The notes: generated by a model not told the origin, from the letters alone. 64,000 nucleotides of DNA from Pseudomonas duriflava (GCF_007830155.1 NZ_VLKY01000014.1:1-64000); one strand, 5' to 3'. Positions 36,978 through 47,722 are shown, counted from the first letter of the stretch. Numbers and translations: made by a program.

Positions 36978-39900
36978 ATGCCCAAGCGTACAGACATAAA
37001 GAGCATCCTGATCCTCGGTGCCGGCCCCATCGTCATCGGCCAGGCCTGCGAATTCGATTACTCCGGTGCCCAGGCCTGTAAGGCCCTGCGAGAAGAGGGC
37101 TTCCGTGTCATTTTGGTGAACTCCAATCCGGCGACCATCATGACTGACCCAGCGATGGCGGATGCGACCTATATCGAGCCTATTAAGTGGGCTACGGTTG
37201 CCAAAATCATCGAAAAGGAGCGCCCCGATGCGCTGTTGCCCACCATGGGCGGCCAAACCGCATTGAACTGCGCGCTTGATTTGGAGCGCCACGGGGTGCT
37301 GGAAAAATTTGGTGTCGAAATGATTGGCGCCAACGCTGACACTATCGATAAGGCTGAAGATCGCTCGCGCTTTGATAAGGCCATGCGTGATATCGGTCTG
37401 GCATGTCCTCGCTCCGGTATTGCTCATAGCATGGAAGAAGCATACAGCGTGCTGGAGATGGTCGGCTTCCCCTGCATCATCCGCCCCTCGTTCACCATGG
37501 GTGGTAGTGGCGGCGGTATTGCTTATAACCGTGAAGAGTTTGAAGAAATCTGTCTGCGCGGCTTGGATCTTTCTCCGACCAAAGAACTGCTGATTGATGA
37601 GTCCTTGATAGGCTGGAAAGAGTACGAGATGGAAGTGGTCCGGGATAAGAAGGACAACTGCATTATCGTTTGCTCAATTGAAAACTTCGACCCCATGGGC
37701 GTTCATACCGGTGACTCGATTACCGTCGCTCCTGCACAAACGCTAACTGATAAGGAATATCAAATCATGCGTAACGCCTCACTGGCGGTGCTGCGTGAGA
37801 TTGGTGTCGAGACGGGTGGTTCGAATGTCCAGTTCGGAATTTGCCCGAACACAGGGCGTATGGTTGTTATCGAGATGAATCCGCGAGTCAGCCGCTCTTC
37901 AGCTCTGGCTTCTAAGGCAACAGGATTCCCGATTGCTAAAATCGCCGCCAAGTTGGCTGTAGGTTATACGCTGGATGAGCTGCAAAACGACATTACAGGT
38001 GGTCGTACACCAGCATCGTTCGAGCCTGCTATTGACTATGTAGTTACTAAGATCCCACGTTTTGCCTTTGAAAAGTTTCCAAAGGCTGATGCCCGTCTTA
38101 CCACCCAGATGAAGTCGGTAGGGGAAGTAATGGCCATTGGCCGGACATTCCAGGAGTCAGTTCAGAAGGCACTGCGTGGTCTGGAAGTAGGCGTAAATGG
38201 TTTTGATCCCAAGCTGGATCCAGAAAATCCTGAAGCGGACAGTATTCTTAAGCGTGAGCTGACTGTGCCGGGAGCCGAGCGAATTTGGTATGTGGGCGAT
38301 GCCTTCCGTCGCGGTCTAACAGTAGAGCGCGTATTCGAGCTTACCAAGATTGATCCATGGTTTCTGGTGCAGATCGAAGACCTTATAAAGGATGAAGAAA
38401 AAGTTAAAACTTTGGGTTTGGCCGATATTGACCGTAACCTGATGTGGAAGCTCAAGCGTAAAGGCTTTTCTGACGCGCGTTTGGCCAAGCTGCTCGGTGT
38501 AACCGAGAAGAGCTTGCGTCGTCACCGTTACAAGTTGGATGTTCTGCCTGTTTACAAACGTGTTGATACCTGTGCGGCCGAATTTGCGACCGATACCGCT
38601 TACATGTATTCAACGTACGAGGAAGAGTGTGAGGCCAACCCATCGGACCGTGACAAAATCATGGTTATTGGGGGTGGCCCTAATAGAATCGGCCAAGGTA
38701 TTGAGTTCGACTATTGCTGTGTACATGCCGCTTTGGCTATGCGCGAGGATGGTTATGAAACCATCATGGTCAACTGTAACCCCGAAACCGTTTCAACTGA
38801 CTATGACACCTCGGACCGTCTGTATTTCGAGCCGGTTACTCTAGAAGATGTTCTAGAAATCGTGCGTGTCGAGAAGCCGAAGGGCGTTATCGTTCAGTTC
38901 GGTGGCCAGACACCTTTGAAGCTGGCGCGTGCGCTGGAAGAGGCGGGTGTACCTATTATTGGTACAAGTCCAGATGCTATCGACCGTGCTGAAGACCGTG
39001 AGCGGTTCCAGCAAATGATCGAGCGTCTAAATCTGCGGCAGCCGCCAAACGCTACGGCACGTAGCGAAGAGGAGGCCATTGCAGGTGCTAAGCGGATTGG
39101 CTATCCCTTGGTCGTACGTCCCTCTTATGTGCTGGGTGGGCGTGCGATGGAAATTGTTTATGAAGAGGACGAGCTTAAGCGCTATATGCGTGAGGCCGTA
39201 CAGGTTTCTAACGATAGCCCGGTCTTGCTTGATCATTTCCTCAATTGCGCTATTGAGGTCGATGCTGATGCGGTGTGTGATGGTAAGGATGTAGTGATTG
39301 GCGCCATCATGCAGCATATCGAACAGGCCGGTATACATTCGGGAGATTCTGCATGCTCCTTGCCGCCGTACTCGCTGCCTGCTCATATTCAAGATGAAAT
39401 GCGTGAGCAGATCCGTAAGATGGCGCTTGAGTTAGGCGTGGTCGGCTTAATGAACGTGCAGTTGGCCCTGCAAGGTGAGGATGTTTACGTTCTTGAAGTA
39501 AATCCTCGTGCATCGCGTACAGTGCCCTTTGTATCTAAGTGTATTGGCGTGTCCTTGGCTAAGGTCGCCGCACGCATCATGGCTGGGAAAACGCTCGAAG
39601 AGATCGGGTTTACTAAGGAAATCATTCCGCCTTACTTCAGCGTCAAGGAAGCGGTATTCCCCTTCGCTAAATTCCCAGGCGTTGACCCTATACTTGGCCC
39701 TGAAATGAAGTCGACCGGCGAAGTCATGGGGGTGGGTGATAGCTTTGCTGAGGCGTTCTCCAAGTCGCAATTAGGCGCCAGTGAGATACTGCCAACCGGC
39801 GGCTGTGCCTTTATTAGCGTGCGCGACGATGACAAGCCTTTTGTGGCTGATGTCGCTCGTGATTTGATTAATTTAGGATTCGAAGTCGTAGCCACAGCGG

Positions 39901-40199
39901 GTACAGCGCGTATAGTTGAGGCGGCAGGTCTTCCAGTGCGCCGTGTGAATAAGGTGACTGAAGGACGTCCCCACGTAGTTGATATGATCAAAAATGATGA
40001 AATCACTTTAATTATAAATACTACTGAAGGGCGTCAGTCAATTGCAGACTCCTATTCGATTCGACGCAATGCCTTGCAGCACAAGATTTGCTGCACAACT
40101 ACCCTTGCAGGAGGGCAGGCAATTTGTGAAGCTTTGAAGTTTGGTGCGGAAAAAACCGTACGTCGACTTCAAGATCTACATGCGGGAATTCAGGCATGA
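36978..40199 (+). CDS. carB: Carbamoyl-phosphate synthase large subunit
   Basis: Makes carbamoyl phosphate from bicarbonate, ammonia and two ATP. The 1073-residue protein has two homologous ATP-grasp halves: the carboxyphosphate half (about 1-400; [21 protein letters not shown] near 11-31) and the carbamoyl-phosphate half (about 553-935; [21 protein letters not shown]), an oligomerisation domain between, and an allosteric MGS-like domain (about 936-1073) with TAGTARI. Its stop overlaps the greA start by four bases (ATGA). Confidence 0.98.
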   Translation: MPKRTDIKSILILGAGPIVIGQACEFDYSGAQACKALREEGFRVILVNSNPATIMTDPAMADATYIEPIKWATVAKIIEKERPDALLPTMGGQTALNCALDLERHGVLEKFGVEMIGANADTIDKAEDRSRFDKAMRDIGLACPRSGIAHSMEEAYSVLEMVGFPCIIRPSFTMGGSGGGIAYNREEFEEICLRGLDLSPTKELLIDESLIGWKEYEMEVVRDKKDNCIIVCSIENFDPMGVHTGDSITVAPAQTLTDKEYQIMRNASLAVLREIGVETGGSNVQFGICPNTGRMVVIEMNPRVSRSSALASKATGFPIAKIAAKLAVGYTLDELQNDITGGRTPASFEPAIDYVVTKIPRFAFEKFPKADARLTTQMKSVGEVMAIGRTFQESVQKALRGLEVGVNGFDPKLDPENPEADSILKRELTVPGAERIWYVGDAFRRGLTVERVFELTKIDPWFLVQIEDLIKDEEKVKTLGLADIDRNLMWKLKRKGFSDARLAKLLGVTEKSLRRHRYKLDVLPVYKRVDTCAAEFATDTAYMYSTYEEECEANPSDRDKIMVIGGGPNRIGQGIEFDYCCVHAALAMREDGYETIMVNCNPETVSTDYDTSDRLYFEPVTLEDVLEIVRVEKPKGVIVQFGGQTPLKLARALEEAGVPIIGTSPDAIDRAEDRERFQQMIERLNLRQPPNATARSEEEAIAGAKRIGYPLVVRPSYVLGGRAMEIVYEEDELKRYMREAVQVSNDSPVLLDHFLNCAIEVDADAVCDGKDVVIGAIMQHIEQAGIHSGDSACSLPPYSLPAHIQDEMREQIRKMALELGVVGLMNVQLALQGEDVYVLEVNPRASRTVPFVSKCIGVSLAKVAARIMAGKTLEEIGFTKEIIPPYFSVKEAVFPFAKFPGVDPILGPEMKSTGEVMGVGDSFAEAFSKSQLGASEILPTGGCAFISVRDDDKPFVADVARDLINLGFEVVATAGTARIVEAAGLPVRRVNKVTEGRPHVVDMIKNDEITLIINTTEGRQSIADSYSIRRNALQHKICCTTTLAGGQAICEALKFGAEKTVRRLQDLHAGIQA

Positions 40200-40672
40200 A
40201 TAAATACCCTATGACGGTCCAGGGCGCACGCGCCCTGGAAGAGGAGCTGAAGCACCTCAAAACCGAATTGCGTCCGCAAATAACCCAGGCTATTGCGGAA
40301 GCGCGTGAGCTTGGTGATCTTAAGGAAAACGCTGAATACCATGCTGCACGTGAGCAGCAGGGTATGGTTGAGGCGCGTATTCGAGATATAGAGGGACGTT
40401 TATCTAACGCCCAAATTATTGATGTGACGGCCATTCCTCATACTGGAAAAGTAATTTTCGGGACGACTGTCGAGATAGCCAATGTCGAGACGGATGAGTC
40501 AGTTGTCTATCAGATCGTAGGTGATGATGAGGCTGATATTAAGGCAGGAAAACTATCCGTTAGTTCGCCTATTGCTCGAGCCTTGATTGGTAAAGAGGAA
40601 GGTGATGCCGTGACAGTGAAAACACCAAGCGGTGATGTTGAATACGAAATCGTTGAAGTTCGTCACGTCTAG
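40196..40672 (+). CDS. greA: Transcript cleavage factor GreA
   Basis: Enters the RNA polymerase secondary channel and stimulates cleavage of backtracked RNA. The 158-residue protein has an N-terminal coiled coil (about 1-75) with the acidic tip [18 protein letters not shown] near 38-55, whose Asp and Glu position the catalytic metal, and a C-terminal FKBP-like domain. Translationally coupled to carB through a four-base overlap. A hairpin with short T tract follows. Confidence 0.97.
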   Translation: MNKYPMTVQGARALEEELKHLKTELRPQITQAIAEARELGDLKENAEYHAAREQQGMVEARIRDIEGRLSNAQIIDVTAIPHTGKVIFGTTVEIANVETDESVVYQIVGDDEADIKAGKLSVSSPIARALIGKEEGDAVTVKTPSGDVEYEIVEVRHV

Positions 40673-40689
40673 TTGACGACGTTGATGAG

Positions 40690-40716
40690 AGGGCGCGCCA
40701 AGCTGCTGCGCCCTTT
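40690..40716 (+). terminator. Intrinsic terminator after greA
   Basis: AGGGCGC and GCGCCCT (40690-40713) pair over a ten-base loop and are followed by TTCAGTT. The T tract is weak, so termination may be partial. Confidence 0.6.
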
Positions 40717-40804
40717 CAGTTACATTGTGTAATTGACTAAATCAGAGCATTTGAGGTTTTCGCCGTAACGCCTTTCATATACACATATCCTAATAGAATA
40801 AGCA

Positions 40805-41116
40805 TTAAAGGCTGTAACGGACAACATTCGATAACGAGCGGTTTTGTTGAGCTGCTTTGCGGTAAACGAGAGCCATTTTCCCAATGGTTTGGACTAGTTC
40901 GCATTTTGCAGCCTGGCACATTTCATCCATGAGCTTGCGGCGATCCTCGCGCTCAGCCAAATTGAACTTGACTTTTATTAGCTCGTGATCATTCAGTGCC
41001 CGCTCAAGTTCTGCCTGTACACCTTCATTAAGGCCATTTTCACCTACAATTAATACAGGCTTTAAATGGTGGCCGATAGATTTGAATCGCTTTTTCTGCT
41101 CTTGATTGAGCGTCAT
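40805..41116 (-). CDS. yhbY: Ribosome assembly RNA-binding protein YhbY
   Basis: CRS1/YhbY (CRM) domain protein that associates with pre-50S particles in E. coli. From ATG 41116 (MTLNQEQKKRFKSIGHHLKP) it has 103 residues, one complete domain, with the GxxG-type GENGL near 28-32 and NLAEREDRRKLMDEMC near 56-71. An eight-residue extension is possible but has no better start signal. It diverges from the decayed rlmE and ftsH; in Pseudomonas the order yhbY-ftsJ/rlmE-ftsH is normal. Confidence 0.93.
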   Translation of the reverse strand: MTLNQEQKKRFKSIGHHLKPVLIVGENGLNEGVQAELERALNDHELIKVKFNLAEREDRRKLMDEMCQAAKCELVQTIGKMALVYRKAAQQNRSLSNVVRYSL

Positions 41117-41197
41117 AATTGAACCCCAGGGAAAAGGCACCTAGTTTACCCGAGCAAGTAGGCGCCGCCCAGGAAAACGAGACGAGGTAGGAGAGGC

Positions 41198-41826
41198 TTG
41201 ATCTAAAGCCTAGCGTTGTTGGTTAAATAAGTATTTCGATAACCCTTATCTGAATCTAGTGCAAAAATATCTATTGCTTTGGCTTGAGCTGCAAACTGCT
41301 CGGGAGGTAGGAAAAGGGTTGCTTGTTGCGTCCGAGAATGACTGTTATAGATCCTGACCTGAGGAGCGCCAAGCAACTGATGACTAGTAAATGACAGGTT
41401 GTCAGCCGAGTAATTGCTAAAAAGGCGCATTATTGCTTCGGATATTCTAGCTATGAATACCATTCCCGATGTCAATTTTATTCAGGGAGGTCTTACTTAC
41501 GATTCTGTTTTGCGCAAGCTCTCAAGGCGATAGATGGGCTCCCTTAGGCCTTGTGATTTTCGACATGGCCCCAATATGTGGGACTCAAGTATTGTGAACA
41601 ACCGAAAGCCATATATTGATGTGAGCTAACACTGGGATTTCCTTCGATGTGTACTTCGTCTTGGTGGCAATTTTTTGATCGAAGTATTTCAAAAGTGAAG
41701 GGTTCGATAGCTATCTGAAGCTGGAGCGTGAAAACTTCGGTATAAAGTAAACATGCTCAAGCCCTTTGCTTAGTGAGGCTGATAGAGGAAATGTATTCAC
41801 TGGCATGAGGCTTTAAAGGTCACGTG
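41198..41826 (+). pseudogene. rlmE: Decayed rlmE (ftsJ), 23S rRNA Um2552 methyltransferase
   Basis: No intact gene fills the interval between yhbY and ftsH, but forward frames spell RlmE in order: WLNKYFDNPYLNLVQK (41220-41267), SCKLL then LLRPRMTVID (41287-41352), QVVSRVIAKK (41395-41424), RIIASDIL and IPDVNFIQGG (41426-41491), GLVIFDMAP (41547-41573), EQPKAIY-stop-CEL (41596-41625), VLRLGGNFLIEVFQ (41651-41692), EGFDSYLK (41697-41720) and a tail ending GFKG (41820). Intact Pseudomonas RlmE has WLKEHFDDPY, LLRPGMTVVD, IASDIL, VISDMAPN, QPRAMYLCEL, GGDFLIKIFQGEGFD. The frame changes at least seven times, and stops occur at 41308, 41392, 41531 and 41617. The SAM-binding LGAAPGGWSQ is no longer recognisable. 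RlmE 2'-O-methylates U2552; this copy cannot be functional. Confidence 0.9.
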
Positions 41827-42008
41827 CAATGGGTATGCAACAGCAGACTGTTTCTAAAGTCTCAGTTAAAGTGAAGATGATAGGATGCGTCTCATAAAGC
41901 GTTACAGACGGCCGCTGCCCAGCGCTAGCGTAGTGTAGTAACTTACCGGTCAATAGCCGGTTTCGATATTAACGGTTCCGAGGCGAAACCGGCTCAGAGG
42001 GTAGTCAA
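41827..42008 (+). promoter_or_regulatory. ftsH upstream region with inverted repeat
   Basis: This stretch holds no gene. GCCGGTTTCG (41956-41965) and CGAAACCGGC (41984-41993) form a 10-bp perfect inverted repeat over an 18-base loop, ending 15 bases before the ftsH start. It lacks a T run. I saw no RpoH-type promoter. Confidence 0.45.
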
Positions 42009-43934
42009 TTGAACGATATGGCAAAGAATCTAATTCTGTGGCTCATCATCGCGGCGGTGCTGGTCACGGTGATGAATAATTTCTCCAGCCCAAACGAGCC
42101 GCAAACGCTCAACTATTCCGACTTTATCCAGCAGGTCAAGGATGGTCAGGTAGAGCGCGTTACTGTAGATGGCTACGTTATCACGGGTAAGCATCGTGGT
42201 GGCGATACCTTCAAGACTGTTCGTCCTGCGATACAGGACAATGGTTTGATCGGTGACTTGGTCAATAATAACGTGACGATTGAAGGCAAATTGCCCGAGC
42301 AGCAGAGCATTTGGACTCAACTGCTTGTAGCTAGCTTTCCCATTCTAGTAATCATCGCGGTGTTCATGTTCTTCATGCGCCAGATGCAGGGGGGCGCTGG
42401 CGGCCGCGGTGGCCCTATGAGTTTTGGTAAGAGTAAAGCTAGATTGCTGTCTGAGGATCAAGTTAGAACTACTTTTGCTGACGTGGCAGGTTGCGATGAG
42501 GCAAAAGAAGAAGTTACCGAGCTAGTTGAATTTTTGCGTGACCCTGGCAAGTTTCAGCGCCTCGGCGGACGTATTCCGCGTGGTGTTCTGATGGTTGGGC
42601 CGCCTGGTACAGGTAAGACGCTGTTGGCTAAAGCTGTTGCCGGTGAAGCCAAAGTGCCTTTCTTTACTATTTCCGGATCTGATTTTGTTGAGATGTTTGT
42701 TGGTGTAGGCGCTAGCCGCGTACGTGACATGTTTGATCAGGCCAAAAAACATGCGCCTTGCATCATCTTTATTGACGAAATTGACGCGGTCGGTCGCCAT
42801 CGTGGTGCTGGCATGGGTGGCGGGCATGATGAACGTGAGCAGACACTAAACCAGTTGCTCGTTGAGATGGACGGTTTTGAGATGAACGATGGCATCATCG
42901 TCATCGCAGCTACTAACCGCCCAGATGTGCTGGATCCAGCATTATTACGTCCTGGACGATTCGATCGGCAAGTAGTTGTAGGGCTTCCCGACATTCGTGG
43001 CCGCGAGCAGATCCTCAAGGTACATATGCGTAAAGTGCCAATGGGGGAGCGTGTCGATGCAGGCGTCATTGCCCGTGGTACTCCAGGGTTCTCCGGTGCT
43101 GATCTTGCAAACTTAGTCAATGAAGCTTCTTTGTTTGCTGCAAGATCTAATAAGCGCACTGTTGATATGCGTGAGTTTGAGTTGGCAAAAGACAAGATCA
43201 TGATGGGTGCTGAGCGTAAAACCATGGTCATGTCAGAAAAAGAAAAGCGAAACACCGCTTATCATGAGGCTGGTCACGCTATCGTAGGGCGGTTGGTGCC
43301 TGAGCATGATCCTGTCTATAAGGTATCGATTATTCCTCGTGGCCGTGCGCTGGGCGTTACCATGTTCTTGCCTGAGGAAGATCGCTATAGCTTGTCCAAG
43401 CGAGCCTTGGAAAGTCAAATTTGTTCCTTGTTTGGTGGTCGAATTGCTGAGGAAATGACCCTTGGTTTTGAGGGGGTCACGACAGGAGCTTCAAACGACA
43501 TCATGCGTGCAACGCAACTGGCCCGAAACATGGTAACTAAGTGGGGCTTATCAGAAAAACTAGGGCCTTTGCTTTACGGCGAAGAAGAAAGCGAGAGCTT
43601 CTTGGGTCGTGGTGCTGGAGGCGGTAGCGGTAGCATGTCTGGTGAGACTGCAAAAGAAATTGATTTAGAAATTCGCCGTATTATTAATGACTGTTACAGT
43701 ACGGCAAAGCGTTTGCTCGACGAAAATCGGGACAAGCTTGAAATGATGGCAGATGCGCTCATGAAGTATGAGACGATCGACTCGGATCAGATTAATGACA
43801 TCATGTCGGGGCGTATCCCTCGTGAACCGCGTGATTGGCAAGGGGGTTCTGGGCCAACTGATGCTAGTGCGGGTACACAAGGTGATAACAGCCGTCCGGA
43901 GGCTCCCATCGGTGGGCCTGCTGGCGAGCATTAA
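42009..43934 (+). CDS. ftsH: ATP-dependent zinc metalloprotease FtsH
   Basis: Membrane-anchored AAA+ protease that degrades misfolded membrane proteins and regulators such as RpoH and LpxC in E. coli. I choose TTG 42009 ([12 protein letters not shown] follows) because GAGGG lies seven bases ahead and the extra residues are conserved; ATG 42018 is the alternative. Of 641 residues, two membrane segments lie near 8-22 and 106-123, Walker A GPPGTGKT at 197-204, Walker B IIFIDEID near 252-259, SRH region near 303-320, and the zinc site HEAGH at 419-423. It follows the broken rlmE and precedes folP by six bases. Confidence 0.98.
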   Translation: MNDMAKNLILWLIIAAVLVTVMNNFSSPNEPQTLNYSDFIQQVKDGQVERVTVDGYVITGKHRGGDTFKTVRPAIQDNGLIGDLVNNNVTIEGKLPEQQSIWTQLLVASFPILVIIAVFMFFMRQMQGGAGGRGGPMSFGKSKARLLSEDQVRTTFADVAGCDEAKEEVTELVEFLRDPGKFQRLGGRIPRGVLMVGPPGTGKTLLAKAVAGEAKVPFFTISGSDFVEMFVGVGASRVRDMFDQAKKHAPCIIFIDEIDAVGRHRGAGMGGGHDEREQTLNQLLVEMDGFEMNDGIIVIAATNRPDVLDPALLRPGRFDRQVVVGLPDIRGREQILKVHMRKVPMGERVDAGVIARGTPGFSGADLANLVNEASLFAARSNKRTVDMREFELAKDKIMMGAERKTMVMSEKEKRNTAYHEAGHAIVGRLVPEHDPVYKVSIIPRGRALGVTMFLPEEDRYSLSKRALESQICSLFGGRIAEEMTLGFEGVTTGASNDIMRATQLARNMVTKWGLSEKLGPLLYGEEESESFLGRGAGGGSGSMSGETAKEIDLEIRRIINDCYSTAKRLLDENRDKLEMMADALMKYETIDSDQINDIMSGRIPREPRDWQGGSGPTDASAGTQGDNSRPEAPIGGPAGEH

Positions 43935-43940
43935 TCTGCA

Positions 43941-44789
43941 ATGAGTTTAAGCTCTATTGAGGCCCGGTTATCATGTGGTAACCGGGTACTTGACCTTAAA
44001 AAGCCCCATGTTATGGGGATTCTTAATGTAACTCCTGATTCCTTTTCTGACGGTGGCCGCTTCAATTCTCTTGATGCGTCTCTGTGGCATGCGGATGCTA
44101 TGGCAAAAGCAGGTGCTACTTTAATTGATGTAGGTGGCGAATCTACGCGTCCAGGTGCTCCTCCTGTCAGTGTTAGTCAAGAGTTGGAGCGAGTCATTCC
44201 TGTCGTAGAGGCGATTGCGCGCAGAATTGACGTCGTTATTTCTGTGGATACCTCTGCGCCTGAGGTTATAAAGGAAAGTGCAAGAGCTGGGGCTGGGCTG
44301 ATCAATGATGTGCGTGCCCTGCGTAGATCAGGGGCTCTTGAGGCTGCAGCGCAAAGCGGTTTGCCTGTCTGCCTGATGCATATGCAGGGTGAGCCGCAGA
44401 CAATGCAAAAGGATCCTCGCTATGATGATGTAGTTGAGGGGGTTGTAGGTTTTCTGCGTGAAAGAATCCAAGCCTGCGAGGTTGCTGGTATTGCTAAATC
44501 TCAAATCGTTCTTGATCCTGGATTTGGTTTTGCAAAGACCTTAGAGCATAACCTAACGCTGTTTAAGCGACTGTCCGAGCTTATAACGCTGGGCTTTCCT
44601 CTCCTAATAGGTGTTTCACGCAAAAGCATGATTGGCGAAGTATTGGCAAAGCCGGTAGATGAACGCCTGTATGGCAGTCTGGCCTTGGCTGCATTGGCCC
44701 TTGTGAAAGGTGCCAGCATTATTCGAGTGCATGACGTGGCTCAAACAGTTGATATTGTCAAAATGATTTCTGCAGTAGAGCAGGCATAA
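43941..44789 (+). CDS. folP: Dihydropteroate synthase
   Basis: Condenses p-aminobenzoate with dihydropterin pyrophosphate in folate synthesis; the sulfonamide target. The 282-residue TIM-barrel protein has MGILNVTPDSFSDGG near residues 25-39, the GGESTRPGAPPV loop near 66-77, and DPGFGFAKT near 193-201. Length and motifs are normal. It sits in the conserved ftsH-folP-glmM order with short spacers (6 and 15 bases), implying co-transcription. Confidence 0.97.
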   Translation: MSLSSIEARLSCGNRVLDLKKPHVMGILNVTPDSFSDGGRFNSLDASLWHADAMAKAGATLIDVGGESTRPGAPPVSVSQELERVIPVVEAIARRIDVVISVDTSAPEVIKESARAGAGLINDVRALRRSGALEAAAQSGLPVCLMHMQGEPQTMQKDPRYDDVVEGVVGFLRERIQACEVAGIAKSQIVLDPGFGFAKTLEHNLTLFKRLSELITLGFPLLIGVSRKSMIGEVLAKPVDERLYGSLALAALALVKGASIIRVHDVAQTVDIVKMISAVEQA

Positions 44790-44804
44790 AGCAGGCAAAT
44801 AAGA

Positions 44805-46142
44805 ATGAGTAGAAAGTACTTTGGTACCGATGGCATTCGCGGTCGTGTCGGGGAGTCTCCTATTACGCCAGACTTCATGCTGAAGCTCGGCTGGGCGGCT
44901 GGCATTGCCTTTCGTAGCCAAGGTGTTTGTCGGGTTTTGGTGGGTAAGGATACGCGTAACTCAGGTTACATGTTCGAGTCTGCTCTTGAGGCTGGCCTAT
45001 CGGCGGCAGGGGCTGATGTTATGTTGCTTGGACCTATGCCTACGCCTGGCATTGCTTATCTAACGCGTACCTTTCAGGCTAATGCCGGTATCGTAATTAG
45101 TGCTTCGCATAATCCCTATTACGATAATGGTATTAAATTCTTTTCGGGTGCTGGGAAAAAGCTTCCTGATGAGATTGAGTTGATGATTGAGGAGTTGCTT
45201 GACGATCCAATGACAGTAGTCGACTCGGCTCGTATCGGAAAGGTCTCTCGCATTAATGATGCTGCAGGGCGTTACATTGAGTTTTGTAAAAGCAGCGTTC
45301 CGGCGGGAACGAGCCTTGCTGGTCTGCGGATAGTTCTTGATTGTGCTCATGGCGCTACTTATAAAATTGCTCCAAGTGTCTTTCGTGAGCTGGGGGCGGA
45401 TGTCTTTTCTATAGGTGTGCAGCCTGATGGTTTGAATATTAATAAAGATAGCGGCTCTACCCATCTAAACGCTCTTCAAAAAACAGTTCGGGATCGCCAC
45501 GCGGACCTTGGAATTGCCTTTGATGGTGATGGTGATCGTGTGTTAATGGTTGATCACACGGGAGCTGTGGTAGATGGTGATGAGTTACTTTTCCTTATTG
45601 CTAAAGATCTAAAGCAGTGTGGGTGTCTGGAGGGTGGGGTGGTCGGTACCCAGATGAGTAACCTTGGCCTTGAATTGGCCTTGGCTGATCTTAAGGTGCC
45701 GTTTGTGCGAGCCAAAGTGGGGGATCGATATGTTATGGCTGAATTACAGGAGCGTAATTGGTCATTGGGCGGAGAGAACTCAGGTCATATCGTCTGTAAG
45801 CAATTTACCACCACAGGGGATGCCATTATTTCTGCCTTGCAGGTATTAATGGCGCTTAAGCGCTCTGGGCAAAAGCTTGCAGAAGCTCGTAAGTCTTTGC
45901 GGAAATACCCTCAAGTATTGATTAATGTCCGTTATTCTGGAGATGTTGATCCGCTTGGACATTCTGATATTCAAGCAGCCTGTTCTGAAGTGACGCAGCA
46001 TATGGCCGGTAAAGGGCGTGTGCTTTTGCGAAAATCAGGTACTGAGCCGTTGGTGCGCATTATGGTTGAGGGGGACGATGAGCGGCAGGTTAAGGGATAT
46101 GCAGAGTCGCTGGCAAAATTAGTAGCTGAAGTATGTGCTTGA
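44805..46142 (+). CDS. glmM: Phosphoglucosamine mutase
   Basis: Converts glucosamine-6-phosphate to glucosamine-1-phosphate for UDP-GlcNAc, the precursor of peptidoglycan and LPS. The 445-residue alpha-D-phosphohexomutase has the phosphoserine Ser101 in [16 protein letters not shown], the metal loop DGDGDR near 242-247, the sugar-binding GGENSGH near 325-331, and the phosphate-binding [15 protein letters not shown] near 406-420. Placed between folP and tpiA. Confidence 0.97.
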   Translation: MSRKYFGTDGIRGRVGESPITPDFMLKLGWAAGIAFRSQGVCRVLVGKDTRNSGYMFESALEAGLSAAGADVMLLGPMPTPGIAYLTRTFQANAGIVISASHNPYYDNGIKFFSGAGKKLPDEIELMIEELLDDPMTVVDSARIGKVSRINDAAGRYIEFCKSSVPAGTSLAGLRIVLDCAHGATYKIAPSVFRELGADVFSIGVQPDGLNINKDSGSTHLNALQKTVRDRHADLGIAFDGDGDRVLMVDHTGAVVDGDELLFLIAKDLKQCGCLEGGVVGTQMSNLGLELALADLKVPFVRAKVGDRYVMAELQERNWSLGGENSGHIVCKQFTTTGDAIISALQVLMALKRSGQKLAEARKSLRKYPQVLINVRYSGDVDPLGHSDIQAACSEVTQHMAGKGRVLLRKSGTEPLVRIMVEGDDERQVKGYAESLAKLVAEVCA

Positions 46143-46208
46143 TTTTACTTGCCAATCTTTTTCGTCTTGGATAATATCTGTGCCCACTTCGCTCCCTGAG
46201 GCATTAGC

Positions 46209-46967
46209 ATGCGCAAACCTTTGGTTGCTGGTAACTGGAAGATGCACGGTTTACGTGCTGACATAGTTGAGCTAGTCGATGGCCTAAACAAGGCCGATTT
46301 GCCGGATGATGTAGAGGTTGCAGTTTTTCCGCCTTTTATTCATGTTGAGCGTGTTGTCGGTGCGTTGTCGAGAAGCGATATAAAGGTCGGTGCGCAAGAT
46401 TGTGCTATCCAGCCAGGTCAGGGAGCGTTGACTGGTGAGGTTTCCGCAAGCCAGTTGCGTGATTTAGAGTGTAAGTACGTGTTGGTGGGTCACTCTGAGC
46501 GCCGCTTGGTGTTAGGTGAGAGTGATCAGGTGATTTGTGATAAGTTTGTTTCTGCTCAAAGTGCTCAGATGATCCCGGTTTTGTGTGTGGGTGAAACACG
46601 TGAGCAGCGAGAGGCGGGGGAAACGTTTGAGGTTGTTAGAGAGCAGCTTGGTGCTGTAATCGATGCCTTGGGCGTGCAAAGTTTAGTGTCGGCTGTTGTG
46701 GCTTATGAGCCGGTTTGGGCGATAGGTACGGGGCTGACTGCGACTCCGGATGAGGCGCAGGCGGTGCATGCTGAGATTCGTGCATTGCTATCTGGTTATA
46801 GCAAGGATCTGGCTGAAGAAATCAGAATTTTGTATGGTGGCAGTGTAAAAGCTACTAATGCGGCTGAGCTTTTCGGTATGCCAGATATAGATGGTGGGCT
46901 AGTGGGTGGGGCCTCCCTGAATGCAGATGAGTTCAGCACGATTTGTCGTGCTGCTGGATGTAAATAA
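46209..46967 (+). CDS. tpiA: Triosephosphate isomerase
   Basis: Interconverts dihydroxyacetone phosphate and glyceraldehyde-3-phosphate. Catalytic residues are visible at standard positions: Lys11 in GNWKMHG, His95 in VGHSERR and Glu167 in [11 protein letters not shown], with the phosphate-binding GGSVKATNA near 212-220. Length is 252 residues. The last base of its stop is shared with the secG start (TAATG), so the two are coupled, an arrangement found across Pseudomonas. Confidence 0.98.
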   Translation: MRKPLVAGNWKMHGLRADIVELVDGLNKADLPDDVEVAVFPPFIHVERVVGALSRSDIKVGAQDCAIQPGQGALTGEVSASQLRDLECKYVLVGHSERRLVLGESDQVICDKFVSAQSAQMIPVLCVGETREQREAGETFEVVREQLGAVIDALGVQSLVSAVVAYEPVWAIGTGLTATPDEAQAVHAEIRALLSGYSKDLAEEIRILYGGSVKATNAAELFGMPDIDGGLVGGASLNADEFSTICRAAGCK

Positions 46968-47350
46968 TGGTAGAAACTCTGGTAGTTGTCGTACATTTGC
47001 TGGTAGCGTTAGGGCTGGTTGTGCTGGTTCTGCTGCAGCAAGGTAAAGGTGCGGACGCTGGTGCTTCTTTTGGTTCGGGTGCCTCTGGTACGGTATTTGG
47101 AAGCCAAGGTTCTGCTACCTTTTTGAGTCGTTTTACTGCTATACTGGCCGCGGTTTTTTTTGCGACTAGTGTTGGTTTAGCTTATTTTGCTAAAGAGCAG
47201 GCTTCAGGTATGAGTGATGTTGGGCTTCCTAGTCCAGCGGCTATTCAAAGTCCAGAAGTTAAAAAGCCTGTTGTTAGTGATGATGTACCAATGACGCAGC
47301 AATCTTCGGGTAGTAATACCCAAGGTGATGTGCCAGGTACTCAGAAGTAA
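46967..47350 (+). CDS. secG: Preprotein translocase subunit SecG
   Basis: Small SecYEG channel subunit that stimulates export. It has two hydrophobic segments (about 1-22 and 51-71) around the conserved loop [24 protein letters not shown] near 22-45. The C-terminal tail (about 75-127) is hydrophilic, rich in Ser, Pro and Gln, and longer than in E. coli SecG, as is usual in Pseudomonas. Starts at the overlap with tpiA; tRNA-Leu follows after 23 bases. Confidence 0.95.
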   Translation: MVETLVVVVHLLVALGLVVLVLLQQGKGADAGASFGSGASGTVFGSQGSATFLSRFTAILAAVFFATSVGLAYFAKEQASGMSDVGLPSPAAIQSPEVKKPVVSDDVPMTQQSSGSNTQGDVPGTQK

Positions 47351-47373
47351 GTTTGCGTTGATAGTAAGTTTTT

Positions 47374-47459
47374 GCCGAAGTGGTGGAATTGGTAGACACG
47401 CTATCTTGAGGGGGTAGTGGCCAACGGCTGTATGGGTTCGAGTCCCATCTTCGGCACCA
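47374..47459 (+). tRNA. tRNA-Leu, anticodon GAG
   Basis: The acceptor arms GCCGAAG (47374-47380) and CTTCGGC (47449-47455) pair fully; the anticodon arm CTATC-TTGAGGG-GGTAG gives anticodon GAG (reads CUC/CUU); a long class-II variable arm follows; the T arm is GGGTTCGAGTCCC. The discriminator A and an encoded CCA (47457-47459) are present. Total 86 bases. It lies just after secG and may be processed from that transcript. Confidence 0.96.
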
Positions 47460-47498
47460 AATTTAGACATCATAAAGGGTGTCTTGAGCGTAAGTCGA

Positions 47499-47527
47499 TT
47501 GACCATTTGTTCTGGTTTTCGTATAAT
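47499..47527 (+). promoter_or_regulatory. Near-consensus sigma70 promoter for initiator tRNA and rimP-nusA-infB
   Basis: TTGACC at 47499-47504, a 17-base spacer, and a perfect TATAAT at 47522-47527. The predicted start near 47534 is about nine bases before the mature tRNA 5' end. Confidence 0.85.
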
Positions 47528-47542
47528 TATGCTCAGTTTTGA

Positions 47543-47619
<77 letters not shown>

Positions 47620-47625
47620 GTTAAT

Positions 47626-47653
47626 AAATAGCCCCTTTATAGGGGCTTTTTAT
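47626..47653 (+). terminator. Intrinsic terminator after tRNA-fMet
   Basis: AATAGCCCC-TTTAT-AGGGGCTTTTTATT, a 7-bp stem plus T tract, starts seven bases after the tRNA. Confidence 0.82.
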
Positions 47654-47697
47654 TAGCTAAACAGTCTGGCTACGCGTTCTTGCGGTAGCCACAAGGG

Positions 47698-47722
47698 ATG
47701 GGCGTTATCGCCCATTTTTTAT
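47698..47722 (+). terminator. Second intrinsic terminator just upstream of rimP
   Basis: GATGGGCG-TTAT-CGCCCATTTTTTATT lies 27 bases before the rimP start. Together with the preceding hairpin it would block read-through from the tRNA promoter unless transcription is antiterminated. Confidence 0.82.

Noticed and set aside
41203-41475. A 90-codon minus-strand ORF between yhbY and ftsH.
   Set aside because: It lies antisense to the rlmE remnant; the opposite strand aligns to RlmE in order, and the ORF has no recognisable domain or good ribosome binding site.
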